NCBI GenBank assembly: GCA_002118135.1
Contig: BDIU01000179.1
Coordinates: 62,001 to 126,000 of the forward strand
From: Trebouxia sp. TZW2008
Taxonomy: Eukaryota > Chlorophyta > Trebouxiophyceae > Trebouxiales > Trebouxiaceae
Direction: 5' to 3'
DNA: 64,000 nt
Below are positions 36,158 to 49,100 of the stretch, piece by piece. Each line of letters begins with the position of its first letter. Positions within the stretch are counted from its first letter, which is position 1. A model generated the notes under the pieces. That model was not told the DNA's origin. It searched no databases and was given only the letters and a program-made list of their open reading frames with translations. The position numbers and the translations under genes are program-made.

Positions 36158-39123
36158 ATGCTGCGAATATTGCTCTGTGCATTATGCCTGATATCCGTCA
36201 GCGTAACAGGTGACAAGTTATCCTAGTGCGCGGCTCAGTCCACACACAGTCTGGCTAATGCCACGAGCATCGCCTAGGCTGCTGCGTCACGATTGTCTGG
36301 CACTACTCGCTCTGTGAAACACACAATTCGTGTCTCAGCGGAGCGTTCAGAACTCGTGTAGCATCCGATGCATTTGCAGTCAGCTAGTCCATGTAGTCTG
36401 GTTGCCCACTACTTTCAAAGCTAAACATTTAGTGCATCAACTGCACAAGATTGACAAGTTCTAGCATGCATTGTCTCACTTTAAGATGTCGTGACTGAGC
36501 ACTCACAAATTACAAAGGGTGATAAAAGCTTTCTGCTACCAGCAAGGAATGAATTTGAGTAAATTCAGCTGATATTAATTAAGTATCAATCAAATATTTG
36601 AATGGCATAATGATAAGAGTTTGACAAACCTATACAGCAAACATTGCATTCAGAGTGCTTTACCCACCTCTAAGCTTTGTCATTTGTATGCAGGTGCTAC
36701 AGCAGAAACGTCAACCAGGAGGCTGCTGCAAGCAAACAGCTCTCTTGCAGCCACAAACCATTCAAGCGCATTGGAGTCAAGAGTGCATTGGCCACTTCTA
36801 AGTTGTTTCGCTTGTTTGCAGGCGCTGCAGCAGAAACATCAATTAGGAGGCTATTGCAAGCAAACAGCCCTCCTGTAGTCACAAGCCATTTGACAGCATC
36901 GCGCGTCAGAGTGCACTAGCCACCTCTAACCTGAGTGATTTGTATGCAGGCGTTACAGCAGAAACGTCAACTCGGAGGCTATTGCAAGCAAACAGTTCTC
37001 CTGCAGTCACAAACCAATCAACACCTGCAAGCAACAACTCCTCTCCTGCCTCTCCCCCCAACAGTCCTACGGCTGAATCGCCAGAAGAAGAGCCTCCAAG
37101 TAAGCTGCTTCATAATACTTGGCATGTACATTGACTTCTCTTTGTAAGGAGACTGTTGTAACGACATGCTTGATGTAAGGACAATGCAAGTGGCAACCAA
37201 TCACTGCAATTTGACTCACCTCTGAGTAAGGACAACTTCTATAAGGACCATCTTCTTGGGGACCAAAGCAATTTTTACAAAGAGAAGTCACTGTAGCAAC
37301 TGGTTGCATCGCGGGCTCTGCAATCAGTTTGCTTACATTGCCCACACCCCTTTGCTGCACTGCATATGGCAGCAGCGTGCATTGCAAAGGGCATGTCTGC
37401 AAATGTTGGCTGCCATCAGCTATTTCATATTTCATATTTCATATTTCATATTTCATATTTCATATTTTGCATGTACTACTACAGTAGGCATGGCACAGCT
37501 GCAAAATAATAATTCAATGTACAAGTCTAATATGAGCATTGTTGTGAGCATTATGAACCTGCTTGTGAAACTGTCAAGGTGCAACACCATGTTGTAGCAG
37601 CTGACATCTGATACATGTCACTCACTTTCTCTGACATGCCACCTGACTATTGCTGGGCAATTGACAGATCATTTCTTAAGCTCTGAAATTATATCAGCTA
37701 CACCTGCATTTTGCTACAATCACTAATTTTGGGGAAAATCAGGTGCACCTGAATTTTGCAGAAATCACTAACTTGGCTGAACCAGGTGCAGCTGATACAG
37801 CTCACGGACAAATCAGTTGCAAACACAATCTGCACCAGCCTTGCTGGACTGCTTTGTTGATACTTGCCATCTGGGTTGTGTTATGCGAGCTGTTTTACTA
37901 CAGCTTGCATATGCAGCATGATGTCATCAAAGACAGCACTCAAAGCCATCGTTTTCAACTGCTGAATCAACATAATTCTGTTTCCAATGATGTCCTATCG
38001 CACATAACTTTTGAAGACTTGGTGTCACGCATCTTCCAGTATCCGCTCTGCACTTCAGTGACTCACAGCTGCAAATTTTCATGCACTGTTCATCATTCAT
38101 GGCGTACCAAATGTGTACTGTCGTGTTTCACTGTCTACAATGTGTTCTCAGTGTTTGTAGCTGTGCCGGTGCATGCTATACCTATGCAATGGTCTACACT
38201 GCAGGGCTTGATACTCTCTAACCTTCATACATTGCATATTACATATGGCATGCTCAGTATGATGTATGCAAAATTCGTAGCCTTCAGTGTTGAATGACTG
38301 GCGACCCATGCATGTTATGTTTGTGTGGTTCAATCACTTCCTGGAGCTACTATACTGTGGTGTTTCACTGTCTATAATGTGTTCTCAGTGATTGTGAAGC
38401 AAACAATGTTCGCAATTGAGTCACCAATGTTGGCAATTGAGTCACGCATGCTGTGCCTGTGCAGTTGAGCCGCTTCCTGGAACTGAGGAAATTCCAGCAC
38501 CCGCAACACCAGAACAAGCATTTGACAATGGCTTTGTCTCGGGCTTCACGTCCGGTTTCTTGAGCGCATATCGCATCTACGGCATGCCAGCTTTAGGACC
38601 ATCGGTCGCCCCTGAAGATGAGTTATCACCAGAAGGGGCACCTGAAGAAGAAGCGTCACCAGAAGGCGCCCCAGAGCCTGCACCCGAGCCGGAGGAACCT
38701 GTCCCTTCACCGGAAGCCTACGCCGAGGGTTTTGCCGACGGTTTTGCTGAGGGTTTCCCAGAGGGTTTTGCTGACGGCACTGCTGGGGAGGCCGTGCCAG
38801 AGGGGGCATCTGAAGAAGAAGCGCCCTCTCCTGCTGGAAGTCCTGAGGCTGCACCTGAAGAAGACTATGACACAGGTTACGCTGATGGGTTGTCGGAGGG
38901 TTTGATCACAGGGTATTTCTATGGCTACCCTGAGGCCCCTTATGATAGCCCTTTTGAAGCCCTACCACCCATTTCTGCCCCTGCGCCGGCATCCAATAGC
39001 ACTACCCGCCGTAGTACCCTACAGCAAGATATCCTCCCTGCCAAGGCTTCACACAGACATGTTGGTCACGGTCAATACTCACACAGAAACACAGCAGGAC
39101 ATCATCAGTTAGGCTTGCATTAG
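36158..39123 (+). CDS. Secreted protein with acidic Gly-Phe repeats, paralogue of the CBM1 gene at 51622
   Basis: Function unknown. Three exons joined in phase 1: 36158-36209 encodes a signal peptide (MLRILLCALCLISVSVTG, donor GTGACA), 36950-37099 (VTAETSTRRLLQANSS, then Ser/Pro/Asn-rich, donor GTAAGC) and 38465-39123. The total is 286 residues. The last exon carries alternating Gly-Phe motifs (NGFVSGFTSGF; AEGFADGFAEGFPEGFADG) separated by Glu/Pro/Ala-rich linkers such as APEEEASPEGAPEP, and ends in a His-rich tail. The sequence shared with the gene at 51622 is signal peptide, LLQAN/LLNQP-type segment after the first intron, SPP-rich linker ending ESPEEE/PEEESP, and Gly-Phe repeats; here the CBM1 is absent. 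A wall or extracellular matrix role is inference. Confidence 0.8.
36691..36905 (+). repeat. Two diverged copies of exon 2 upstream of the used exon
   Basis: Copies start after ATGCAG/TTGCAG acceptors at about 36693 and 36822 and read GATAETSTRRLLQANSS and GAAAETSIRRLLQANSP. They match the third copy at 36950, which alone continues to a good donor. All three have the phase-1 acceptor needed by exon 1, so alternative splicing is possible. Confidence 0.8.
37129..37293. mobile_element. TA-flanked inverted-repeat MITE, copy 1
   Basis: 165 bp with ends TGACTTCTCTTTGTAA and its inverse TTACAAAGAGAAGTCA, flanked by TA. The interior shows recurring GTAAGGAC/ATAAGGAC motifs shared with the elements at 48420 and 63315. 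It lies in an intron of the secreted-protein gene. A TA target and CAGT-type termini suggest a non-autonomous Tc1/mariner-pogo superfamily element; no transposase is present. Confidence 0.75.
37421..37468. repeat. (CATATTT)n 7-bp microsatellite
   Basis: About six to seven units of CATATTT in the same intron, 130 bp past the MITE. Confidence 0.9.
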
Positions 39124-40721
39124 GCAGCAAGGAGCTTAGCAACACCATGAGGGAGCTCAGTAATGTCATGAGGGAGCTTAGTAAGACTATGCAGAAAGCA
39201 GGTGATGACTAATCTGGCCTTGATATCCAAAGATGACATCTCTTTGAATGGTCAGCATTGCCTGTATGAACTGCTGCTGCTCATGATTAGGGCAACAAAT
39301 GACATGGCGTCAGACTTGGTAGCAGACACACAGTACAAGAGACAGCTGAAGTAGGCGTATTATTGAGCCATATGCATGTTTCTGTGTACACAGCATTGGA
39401 TTGTGACCAACAAGTGGCCATCGCTGTACGCATGTCTAGGCTATAGCACAAACAGGTTGTTGAACAGAAGAAGTTGAACAGTGTAGCTCACCAAATATCT
39501 CATGACCATACAGAATAATTTTGGAATGCAAGCTCTGCCAAGCGACCCTTCTAGTCGCGCTTGAGTCATCAAATGCTGCTCATGCATCAAGCCGGAACTA
39601 TGCAAGAAATGAGCAGCATGCTATTAGCTAAGAGCTAGTGCACAAGGCTATCATACACCTAGATTTGCTTTCAGTCGTCAATCAATCGAGAAACCTTGTA
39701 GGGGTCCAAGTGCAACTCATCAGATTTCCTCGCTTTAAAATTGCGTGTGTCTCGCAACCAAAGGCAGCTGATCAGAGTTTGCCTCAAAGAGAAGGCGAGA
39801 CTCAGTATCATGCCGGTGAAAGGCTGAAGCAAACCAACAAAAAGTGCTTTGAGAGAGAGTGTGAGTTACACCATACACTCCACCCTCGTCCAATTGTTCA
39901 TGAGCAATCCGCACAACGAAACCACCACACCAGAATACTTTGCCTACTCTTTAGAGAGAGTTTCCCAGAGCAAAAACCAGCGGTGTTGCTGTTTCGTAGC
40001 TGCCTCTTAGTTGCTTGCAAGATTACCGCATGCTCAAAGCGTACCATACTTCGCACTGACCGCGGTGATGTTTAAACTAGCTGGACGGCTGCTCATGGGT
40101 CTTCATTGTTGCAAAGCTGGCAAGTCAACAATACCATCATGCTATTGCACTCGTATACCCTGACTGACGATGTTGCCGTTGCTGAGCCTGTAAACCTGCA
40201 GATCCGATCAGCTCACGTTGGCAGCGGCTAGGTATGCAATTTCCCAGACACAGCGCATGCTGTCACAGGCACTTACGTACCACGCTGCTTTGCAAAAGGG
40301 CCTTGACATGGTACGACGTCTGTGTGCCTTAAGCTGTCTTCCCTGTCGTCGATCTTGATCTTGAAATGCATCCTTGACCCTGCAGCCATTAGGCTCTTTG
40401 ACTACACATCGGGCAGTCCAGCAGTACCAGACGCATGACAAGAGCAGCAGGCCTGAAGTGGATGCAGAGGTGAGATTGACACTCGTTTCGTGTCATCTCT
40501 GCATCATATGTGCTCGCTGCCTACTGGGAATTCCCTGTTTAGCAAAAATGCCACCTGTTATGCAGGGCCAGGCTAGACAACTGACAAGTCAAATATGATG
40601 TGAGGCTAATGCAGCAATCTGGTGCATGGGCTCAGCCTCCCCAGGGCAAACTATGTCGTTGTTCATAAGGCGCATGGACTTCCTTTGACAGAGAGATCTG
40701 AAATTCATACACATCAGTGCC
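39124..40721. other. Intergenic spacer
   Basis: 1.6 kb with only short open frames of no recognisable content; the largest is 39638-40075 (+). Any 5' exon of the OPR/RAP gene would lie in the right part, but I could not identify one. Confidence 0.4.
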
Positions 40722-42960
40722 ATGCTGACCCAAGCAGCTTGCATCTGTAAGGCAGGACACAGATTCCACGGCAGGTTGGACTCACAAGTCTTTGGTCCTG
40801 ACTTGCGACGATTCTCTCTTGCATTGCTCAGAAGCTTGCAGCACATGGCCCCAACTACAGATTGCCGGAACAGCTGCAACATCCTTACGAGCTTTGCAAG
40901 ATTGCTCTACCCTGACGACCTGTTGCCAAGCATTGTTGACAAGACGGCTCAGCAATTCCTTGCAGGGCTCGACTCTAGCAATGCTCAGGATCATGCCTCT
41001 CTCATGGAGGCATGTGCAGATCTACAGCTGAATCCTTGCAAGGGACATCTACTGCAGACACAGATGCTTCACATCAGTAGCTTAGACATGTCCAACTTTG
41101 AGCCATGGCAGCTTTCCAGCATTTCATGCAGCTTAGCCAGATTGCCATTCCTTGCACCCTCCACTGAGCTGCTAAACATGCTGAGCAATGGCTTGCTCAA
41201 GAAAATGCAATCACATGATGCTGGTGATCTTCTGAATGCTCGACAAATCATTGGCGCCATTTGGCATCTTGCCACCTTGCCATCAACCAAGTCCTCACGC
41301 CAGTTGCTGGACGTGCTATGTGCAAGCTTTCTGGAACAAGTGCAACCCCAGACCTCACAACAGCATCCAGTTCCTGACGATTTGTCAAAGGCCATGCCGG
41401 CTCTCGATAGACTCCGACCAGCCGAGCTCTCATTCCAGCAGCTGAAGACACTGACTGACAGCCTGTTGAAGAAGATGCACTCTCAGGATGCAGATGAGCA
41501 GCCACACTCTCAGATGCTTGCAATGGTCATGGGCAATTTTGCCAAGCTTTCATCAGCCAAGCCATCAGCACAGATATCTGACATTGTGACCGCAGTCAAG
41601 GCCAGCTTCTTAAAGAAGCTGCAATCTGAGGATGCAAGGCAGCGCCCAGACTCTGGAGCTATCGTGAAGTTCATGTGGGCTCTTGCCAATTGGCCGTCAT
41701 CTCAGCCATCAGGCCTGCTGCTGGACGCCCTTCGTGATGATTTCTTAGGAAGGCTGCAATCAAGTGCAGCCCAGCAGCGTCCAACCCCTCAACATATTGC
41801 CACGTTTGCATGGGCTTTAAAAGAGCTCAAGCATGCGCCGCGAGCTTCCGTCGCAACAGCAATGCTGGACAGGATGTTGTGCCTATGCCAGTCCATTAGG
41901 GATCACCCCTCACCAGGGTTTATCGGCACCTTTCTAGGCGCATGCGCTGAGCTCAGGATATCCGTCAGTCATCAGGACGCTGAAGCTATGATTTCCTGTC
42001 TCTTGGCCGCAGTCGCAGCAGACAGCAAGGCTCTGGCAATCTCCACCTGGGCTTTGACTCTCTTGTGACGCTTGCAGTCCAAGTCCAACAGCCATACCCG
42101 CGCTGTGCTGTTCCAACTGTACCACGCATTGGATTGGCTCAAGCCCTATCCAAATTCAAGCTTGCAGACACACAAGGATTGGTCAGAGTGCCGCACCCAG
42201 CTGCAGCGCCTAGGGATGAGGCCAGAGGCAAATAGGCGCAACCGGTATCACACTAAGGACTTGAACACTGCTTTGAAGCACCTTGGTGTGCAATCCTGTT
42301 TTGGGGTCATTCTCAAGGGCTACTTTGTGGCTGCTGTGATTCAACCACGAAGGGAATCAAGCGCAGCCCGTCAAGTCCTCATTGTCGTGGGCTCAAAGGA
42401 GCACTTCACAAAAGACCCTGTGTACACACTGGCTCGGTGCCGTTTGACTCTGCTGCATGTGGTACTCACAAAAATATGTACATGCAAACTGTCCTCATGC
42501 ATGTTGTCTGTGCTGCACAAGAAGACACGTGTGAAGAAAATGTCGAGTCTAGGTGTGCTGCTGCTGCTCAACCTCAATAAACGTGCACAGCAATTGACGC
42601 AGCGAGTACACAGACTTCTAGTTTGAGCACAGTGACCTGTCTTTGTGATGACTGCATTGCTCACTCACAGTATGGTTGCTTCAAAACTTCTTTACACATG
42701 AGTGGCACTGCAGTCAGTGATTGGTCCCCGGTTGCATTGTAGTTCCATCAAGATTCCCCTGATAGCGAGTGTCCTTGTAAGCAGAAGTTGACTCTCTGTA
42801 TGCAGGCGCACAGTTTCAAAGAAATTTACTTGCACGGGCAGGTATTCTTGTTGATGTTCCTGATCACATGCCCCAGCAGGGTACCGTACAACAGGCAGAG
42901 TACCTGAAGAGGAAGATTCAGGCCGCTACAGGCATAAGTCTGAGTGCACACTATCAATAG
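40722..42960 (+). CDS. Octotricopeptide-like protein with C-terminal RAP domain, in-frame TGA
   Basis: Probable organelle RNA-binding protein. From ATG 40722, 448 codons hold recurring 35-40-residue helical units with the OPR/FASTK-like signature (IIGAIWHLATLPSTK, IVKFMWALANWPSS, IATFAWALKELK, ISTWALTLL). A TGA at 42066-42068 interrupts the frame. The same frame then continues (RLQSKSNSHTRAVLFQLYHAL) into a RAP-like region (QVLIVVGSKEHFTKDP then LARCRL, matching the usual EVDGPSHF...RRRLL). The last RAP strand and YLKRK helix (ILVDVPDHMPQQG, AEYLKRKIQAATG) are supplied by an exon at 42842-42960, present in repeated copies; the donor for that join is unresolved. The TGA sits inside conserved sequence, so this is a pseudogene, a recoded gene or a sequence error. 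An intron 41997-42077 would remove the stop but also the conserved WALTLL. Confidence 0.7.
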
Positions 42961-43398
42961 CTCAGGTAGGCTGTGCAGAAGATTGCGCGCAATTTCAATG
43001 AATTTTGCTTTCATGGGCAGGTATTCTTGTTGATGTTCCTGATCACATGCGTCAGCAAAGTATTGCACAACAGGCACAGTACCTTAAGAGGAAGGTTCAG
43101 GCTGCTACAGGCATAAGTCTGAGTGCACACTATCAATAGTCCACATTGCTGTTGTATTTGAAAAGGCAAGCATCTCGCTACATGCATGCAGTCTTGATTT
43201 CACGCTATGCATAGCCCACATTGCTGTCTTGTCTCAGAAGATCAAGATTCACACTTGATTAGGCATCAGTCTGAGTCCACAACATCAATAGCCCAGGTAC
43301 ACTGTGAAGAAGATCAGGGTACCGTACAACAGGCAGAGTACCTGAAAAGGAAAATTCAGGCCGCTACAGACATAAGTCTGAGTGCACACTATCCGTAG
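42842..43398 (+). repeat. Tandem copies of the stop-bearing RAP terminal exon
   Basis: Copies 42842-42960 and 43021-43139 both follow a GGGCAG acceptor, read ILVDVPDHM...AEYLKRKIQAATGISLSAHYQ (second copy AQYLKRKVQ), and end at TAG. A third, lacking its 5' part, spans about 43316-43398. The duplicated unit is about 180 bp. Substitutions between the two full copies leave the frame open and the acceptor intact. Confidence 0.85.
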
Positions 43399-43571
43399 CC
43401 CACATTGCTGTTGTACCTCAAAAGGCAAGCCACTCACGATATGCATGCAGTTTGAGTTCACACTTTCAGTAGCCCAGATTGCTGTCCTATCTCAGAAAGC
43501 AAGCATCTCATGATATGCATGCAGTCTAAGTTCACACTACCAATATCCCACATTGCTGTCCTATCTCAGGA
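43140..43571. repeat. Array of ~70-bp diverged repeats
   Basis: Units containing CCCACATTGCTGT, AAGGCAAGC and ATATGCATGCAGT recur four to five times between 43140 and 43571, interrupted by the third RAP-exon fragment. Confidence 0.7.
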
Positions 43572-46107
43572 CACAACAATGTTGAAATTTATGCTATAGA
43601 TCAGCTGTTGATTCTGGCTAATTGCTATGAACTGTCAAGCGACTATAGCTTGCATTGTTGAGGCAAGAATGCATATACACTCCAACTGCCATTTTGCTGC
43701 ATGCTGTTTTGTTGAAGTGCTGTACAGAATCGCATAAAAAATACACCTTTACCCCAGAGATGGAAAGCTGCTTGTGTTTGCAGCTATCTGCTTTGCACAC
43801 ACGCACTGGACTGGAAGGGAGCAAAGCCAGAGAACGCGAGTGCTGTGCAGTCAGCGGAACATGACCGAATTGTCCAAAGAACATATGTTGGTCGCTCCAC
43901 ACCAATGCAAGGACATGGTCCACATCTACCAGGCGTTCTTGCCACAAATGTAGTAAGCAGCCTCCTTGTCACGACAGCAGTCGATACCTGCTAATAGCAC
44001 ACTGATTATTGCATCAAATTGCAATGCAGCCCTGTGCAAATATTGGGGCAGCGTCTTGTCATACAACAGAGCATTTGCTGCCATTGAGCTGTGCTCATTG
44101 ATTGCTAGTCCTGCATGCAAAATGCCATGTCACTAAAGGATGGACTTTTGCGTGATATCCTTTGGCAGATTTGGCATACGTGCGCTGTCAGATGCATCAG
44201 CTTTGGAATGCTTTGTGAAACATGTGCACATAACGTGTCTCATCTGGATTTCTGCTTGACAGTCTTTGGCAGTTTTGCGCATGTTGCTAACACTCACCTG
44301 GCCATGATTTTCCAAATGGGGCACACGCTATAGCCTCATTTCGTACTGGCTTGCAAAACCAAGTCCTTGCTTTGTATACTTGAGGGCAAGGCAACTTCAA
44401 GCTCTGCATATTGCTCTGAGCTGACTTTTCTTGCACCTCTGGCAACGTTGCAATTTGAACTTTGCAGGTTTTACATGATCGGTCAACAGCAAGTTGGTGA
44501 CAGCAAGTGGCTACAGTGCAGTCCTGACCTTATTTCTAAAGCTCGTCAGAGGTACCACTTTGCATACTTCGCTGCATTTCACCCGCACACATGCAACTAT
44601 GTTTACACATTTGGTTCAGTAAACACTCAGAATCGCAAAAATATAGCAGGTTCAGCTGAAATGCGTGCTTAAGTGTTGGTGCTGCCTGAAAGCACGCATG
44701 CTCTCTCTGCATTGCATGCACATTGATGCTGTTGTCACGTATTGTTCAAAGGAGGTTTTGCAGTCAACATAATGTCTTTATCAGCAATGCACGTGTTGGC
44801 TTGCAAACCCTGCAACTGTATGAACTTGCAAAAGTGTACATTGCTTGATGCTTTGTTGCACACTTGCTCTGCGACTGAGTGAGCTCAATTTATGTGATGT
44901 TTGTATCAGGTGTCAAGGCTGGGTCGTCCTAAGCACAAGAAGCGGGGTCGTGAATGGATTGCATGGAGCATTTTTGCTACAAGCATTTTTCTCACTGCCT
45001 TCCTGTTCCTGCCCACTCTGAAAACTTGTTTTGCCTTCCTGTTCCTGACCACTCTGAAAACTTGTTTTGCCTTCCTGTCCCTGCCCACTTTGAGAACTTG
45101 TTTTGGGTCACTTTTACAGTGCTGCTCGTTCCATGTCAAGGTAAGCTGAAGACCTTGCATGCATACCCAGCGCTTGCGTACCAGGTTTACATTTTGGATC
45201 CAGAAAAGAGCGTGTTGGTCTGAGATTTGGACATTTGGCCACATTGAGAAGTGGAAACACCTTAATTTAGTGTCCTCACCATGACATAGGTGTGGGTTCA
45301 AATCCAATATGTTACAGGGCTTGCTGCGTCATCCACAAACACAACAGTGTCATGCAAGCTGAGGATACGACTGCAGATGGCCCATCAGTCCGTCGGCTCT
45401 CCATATGCATCTGTACGTGTGTGCTTGTCAGCTTGTGAGCGTCACTTGACCAGCAGCATATTGCCTTCATGCTGGGTTCCTTGTTCCTTGTTCCTGTGTG
45501 TAGCACTTCTGAGTTGTCAAAGATGCTGTCAGAGCAGCTGATAGTAGCTCCCTTGCCCTTGAGCTGCTCTCAATAGTCTCAACCTGAAGGTGGAGCACCA
45601 CGCAAGTGCTAGTCTTGACTGTAACCAAGTGACAGTCAAGTCAGCAGGAAGCGGCACCTTTCCTGCACTCAACGTATGATTTGCAGCTGGGTCACCTGTA
45701 AGCTCTCAAGCTTACAAACAGCTGTCCAGACAACAGCATTCAGCTTCTGCAATTTTGCTATGAGATGCTGCACATGTAACTCATTGTCGTGTGACAAATT
45801 GCTACAGTACTATCCATTCATGCCTGCAGACATTCTCTTGCCCAGGATATTCCAAGAAGGCTTTTTCTCTTCTTATTTTCTCACAACAGCTCGGGCCCCC
45901 AGCAATTTTCAAAAGTGGTCTTTTGAGTCATCTGAACGGGCCTCTATCGAGTTGTCGTTGAACCTGCAGCACGGCTGTTGCGCATTAGCGCTGCGTCCAC
46001 TGCACAGTCCAGTTCCAAGTGCAAAAGTCGAGCTCCCTGCAGCAGTTTGTGAAATCAGCGTCGAAGGTCGTTGGCTCGGTGATCACTGGTCAGGTCAGCG
46101 GAATCGT
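43572..46107. other. Spacer with a 36-bp tandem repeat, no clear gene
   Basis: About 2.5 kb with no recognised gene. Three 36-bp units (TTCCTGTTCCTGCCCACTCT-like, ending GAAAACTTGTTTTGCC) occupy about 45000-45107. The frame of guanine deaminase is open upstream of its ATG from 45676, but this stretch has no family similarity and is taken as 5' UTR or promoter. Confidence 0.45.
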
Positions 46108-49100
46108 ATGGACGCAACCAGAGTCTGGGCGTGCCGTGGCACAGCAGTCCACATGTCAAGCCCTACTGAAGCGCAAATTCTTGAGGATAGATTGATCGTC
46201 GTTGGCTCGGCCGCAGAAGGTGGCAAAATTCTTCGTGTCGGTGCCGGGAGTGAGGAGGCGCAGATTTGCTCGCAACACTGTATCAACGCTCAGGACATCA
46301 TCCGTCTTCAGGTGGCAAGACAGTGCAATTCCGTCAGGCAATGCTCGCCATGAACACAGTTTTGTTCGCACCGCGCTCTTTGTACAAAGACTTTGGGCTG
46401 AGTGCTGCATGACTTAACGCAGGATGGCGAAATACTTTGTCCCGGCTTCATCGACTTGCACGTGCACGCACCTCAGGTATGCACTCACTCAAGCTTGTTT
46501 GCTTGTACACACTGTGTGTGGTGTTTGACACCAAATTTACCTTTTGGCTTTCACAGGCAAATTATGTCACCGAGCAAGGCAGTCATTACAGATGTTTATG
46601 CAAGACAAACATACAAAGTGACATTGCATTCAAAGCCCTGCATTGGCTCTCAAAGACAGTTACGATGCTTGCTTGAATAATGACTAGATGCTGTTTGCGC
46701 TGCGCTTTTCATGCACTGTTGCATACAGTTCTGCTATCTGCTGCAAGCTAGCGCTGGTATCATCAAAGCTGTGAATCTGCCGCACAAATGCTGACTCCGA
46801 CTGTCAAACATGACAGGACAGGGTTGAAACCCCCAGATGGATTTTGTGCTGTTTGCTGCTTTCAGAGCAGTAATCTCAGGCTGCCTCTGCTGACAGGCTC
46901 TTGTTAAAGCGCCTACCGGCTTAGACTTTTCTTTCTTTAAACATGAATTTGTAGCTGACCTGGAGTGTTGCTGCAGTACTCCTATGCAGGCACAGCAACA
47001 GACCGGCCTCTTATGGAATGGCTAGAAGCCTATGCTTTCCCAAGAGAGACAGCACACTCAGTAGCAGACGCAGCAACAAACGAGTACACAAAGCTGTGCA
47101 GCCGCTTAGTTGCACATGGCACCACCACAGCGCTCATGTTTGGCACCATACACAAGACAGCTTGCCAGCAACTGGCTTTGTGCGTGCAAGCCAGGGGGAT
47201 GCGTGGCTTTGTTGGCAAAGTCTGCATGGACAGGTGTGACATCCTCAAATCACACGATGACTCTGCATCCTGAAATGTCTCTGTGATAGCAAGTTGATGA
47301 TATGGCAGTCAATGATCTTTGTTCATCAAACATTTCACCTCAGCCAGGGGTGGCAATGTCTGCATGGACAGGTATGCCATCCTCAGCAACACAGATTCTG
47401 GCAAAGCAAAGCCCACTTTCATGTTGTAAGACGTTTGCGTTTGGCACAATATACAACACAACTTGCCAGCAGTCGGCCTTGTGCGTGCAAGCCAAGGGGA
47501 TGCGTGACTTTGTTGGCAAAGTCTGCATGGACAAGTATGTTGCACTTACCAAGCCAGTTTCTTCCAACAAAGGCAAGAAGCCCACACAAAGCTGTGCAGT
47601 TGCTTTGTTGCACATGGCACAAGTGCTGTCGTGTTTGGCACCACACACAAGACAGCTTGCCAGCAGGTGGCCTTGTGTGCACAAGGCAAAGGAATGCGTG
47701 GCTTTGTTGGCAAAGTTTGCATGGACAGGTGTTAACATCCTCAAATGACATCGTGACCCTGCCTTCTGAAATGTCTCTGTGATAGCAAGTTGATGATATG
47801 GCAGTCAATGATCTTTGTTCATCAAACATTTCACCTCAGCCAGGGGTGGCAGTGTCTGCATGGACAGGTATGCCATCCTCAGCAACACAGATTCTGGCAA
47901 AGCAAAGCTTAATTTTATGCCATGAGACATTTGTGTTCAGTACAATGCACAAGACAGCTTGCCAGCAGGTGGCCTTGTGTCTGCACGCCAAGGGCATGCG
48001 TGGCTTTGTTGGCAAGGTTTGCATGGACAGGTGCAGCATCCTCAAATGACATGATGATCTTGTGTCTTGAAACTTCTGTGTGATAGCAAGTTGATGATGT
48101 CAATGATGTTTGTTGATGAAAGATGTGATGTTGATGATTTTACCCCAGCCAGGGTTGGCAGTGTCTGCATGGACAAGTAAGCCATCTTCAGCAACACAGA
48201 TTCTGGCAAAGCAAAGCTTAGTTTCATGTCGTGAGACATTTGTGTTCGGCACAATACACAAGACAGCTTGCCAGCAGTTGGCCTTGTGTGTGCAAGCTAA
48301 GGGCATGCGCGCACTTGCTGGATGTACACGGTCAAGTGACTGAGTCTCTGGGCACAACTTGTATGTGTTTTGTCAACTGGTTGAATTTGTGGGCATGATC
48401 TGAATGCATTGTCAAGGTACAGCGACTTATTTTTTATAAGGAGTCTTCATATAAGGACATTCTTGCTGTAAAGGACAATTCAGTTCGGTTCATTGACCAC
48501 ATTCTAACTGCAGTGGTCCCTCTGAAGAAGGAGACTGACTCAAGTACAAATGTCTTGGTAAAAGCAGTTGTTACAAAGACAAGTCACTGTACTGAGCTTG
48601 TGGGCACAGTCTAAATGCATACTGGCAACTGCTAAGTGGTTGACAGGTGTGTAGGCAAAGTCCAGACGGCTACTCAGAGAGCACAGCTAGTAGCCTTGCA
48701 GACACACAGGCTTTCTTGGAATGGACAAAGCGGCTGAACGATGACAAGGTGCAAGCTGTCGTGACCCCCCGCTTTGTCCCCACCTGCTCCCCAGACCTGT
48801 TGGGGGGTTTGGGAAAGCTAGCTGCAAAGTATGGTGCGCCGGTGCAAAGTCATATTTCTGAAAGCTTTGATGAGGTACAGTCAGCATTCAACCTGAGAGC
48901 TGCCAGTCTTGTCAGTGACTTGTGATTGTCAACATTGTGCTGCGACGCGTGGTTTGTTGCACATCGTTTTGATCAGGGGCCTGGGATGAATGGCTGCAAA
49001 GTGTGATGCACCCGTGCAGATTCACATCTCTGAAAGCTTTGACGAGCTATGGCATGCAGCTCCAGAGTGCTGTGCTGTGCTGTGCTGTGCTGTGCTGTGC

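Noticed and set aside
44901..45149. Frame with three FLFLPTLKTCFA repeats
   Set aside because: Explained by a 36-bp tandem repeat; no splice or start support.
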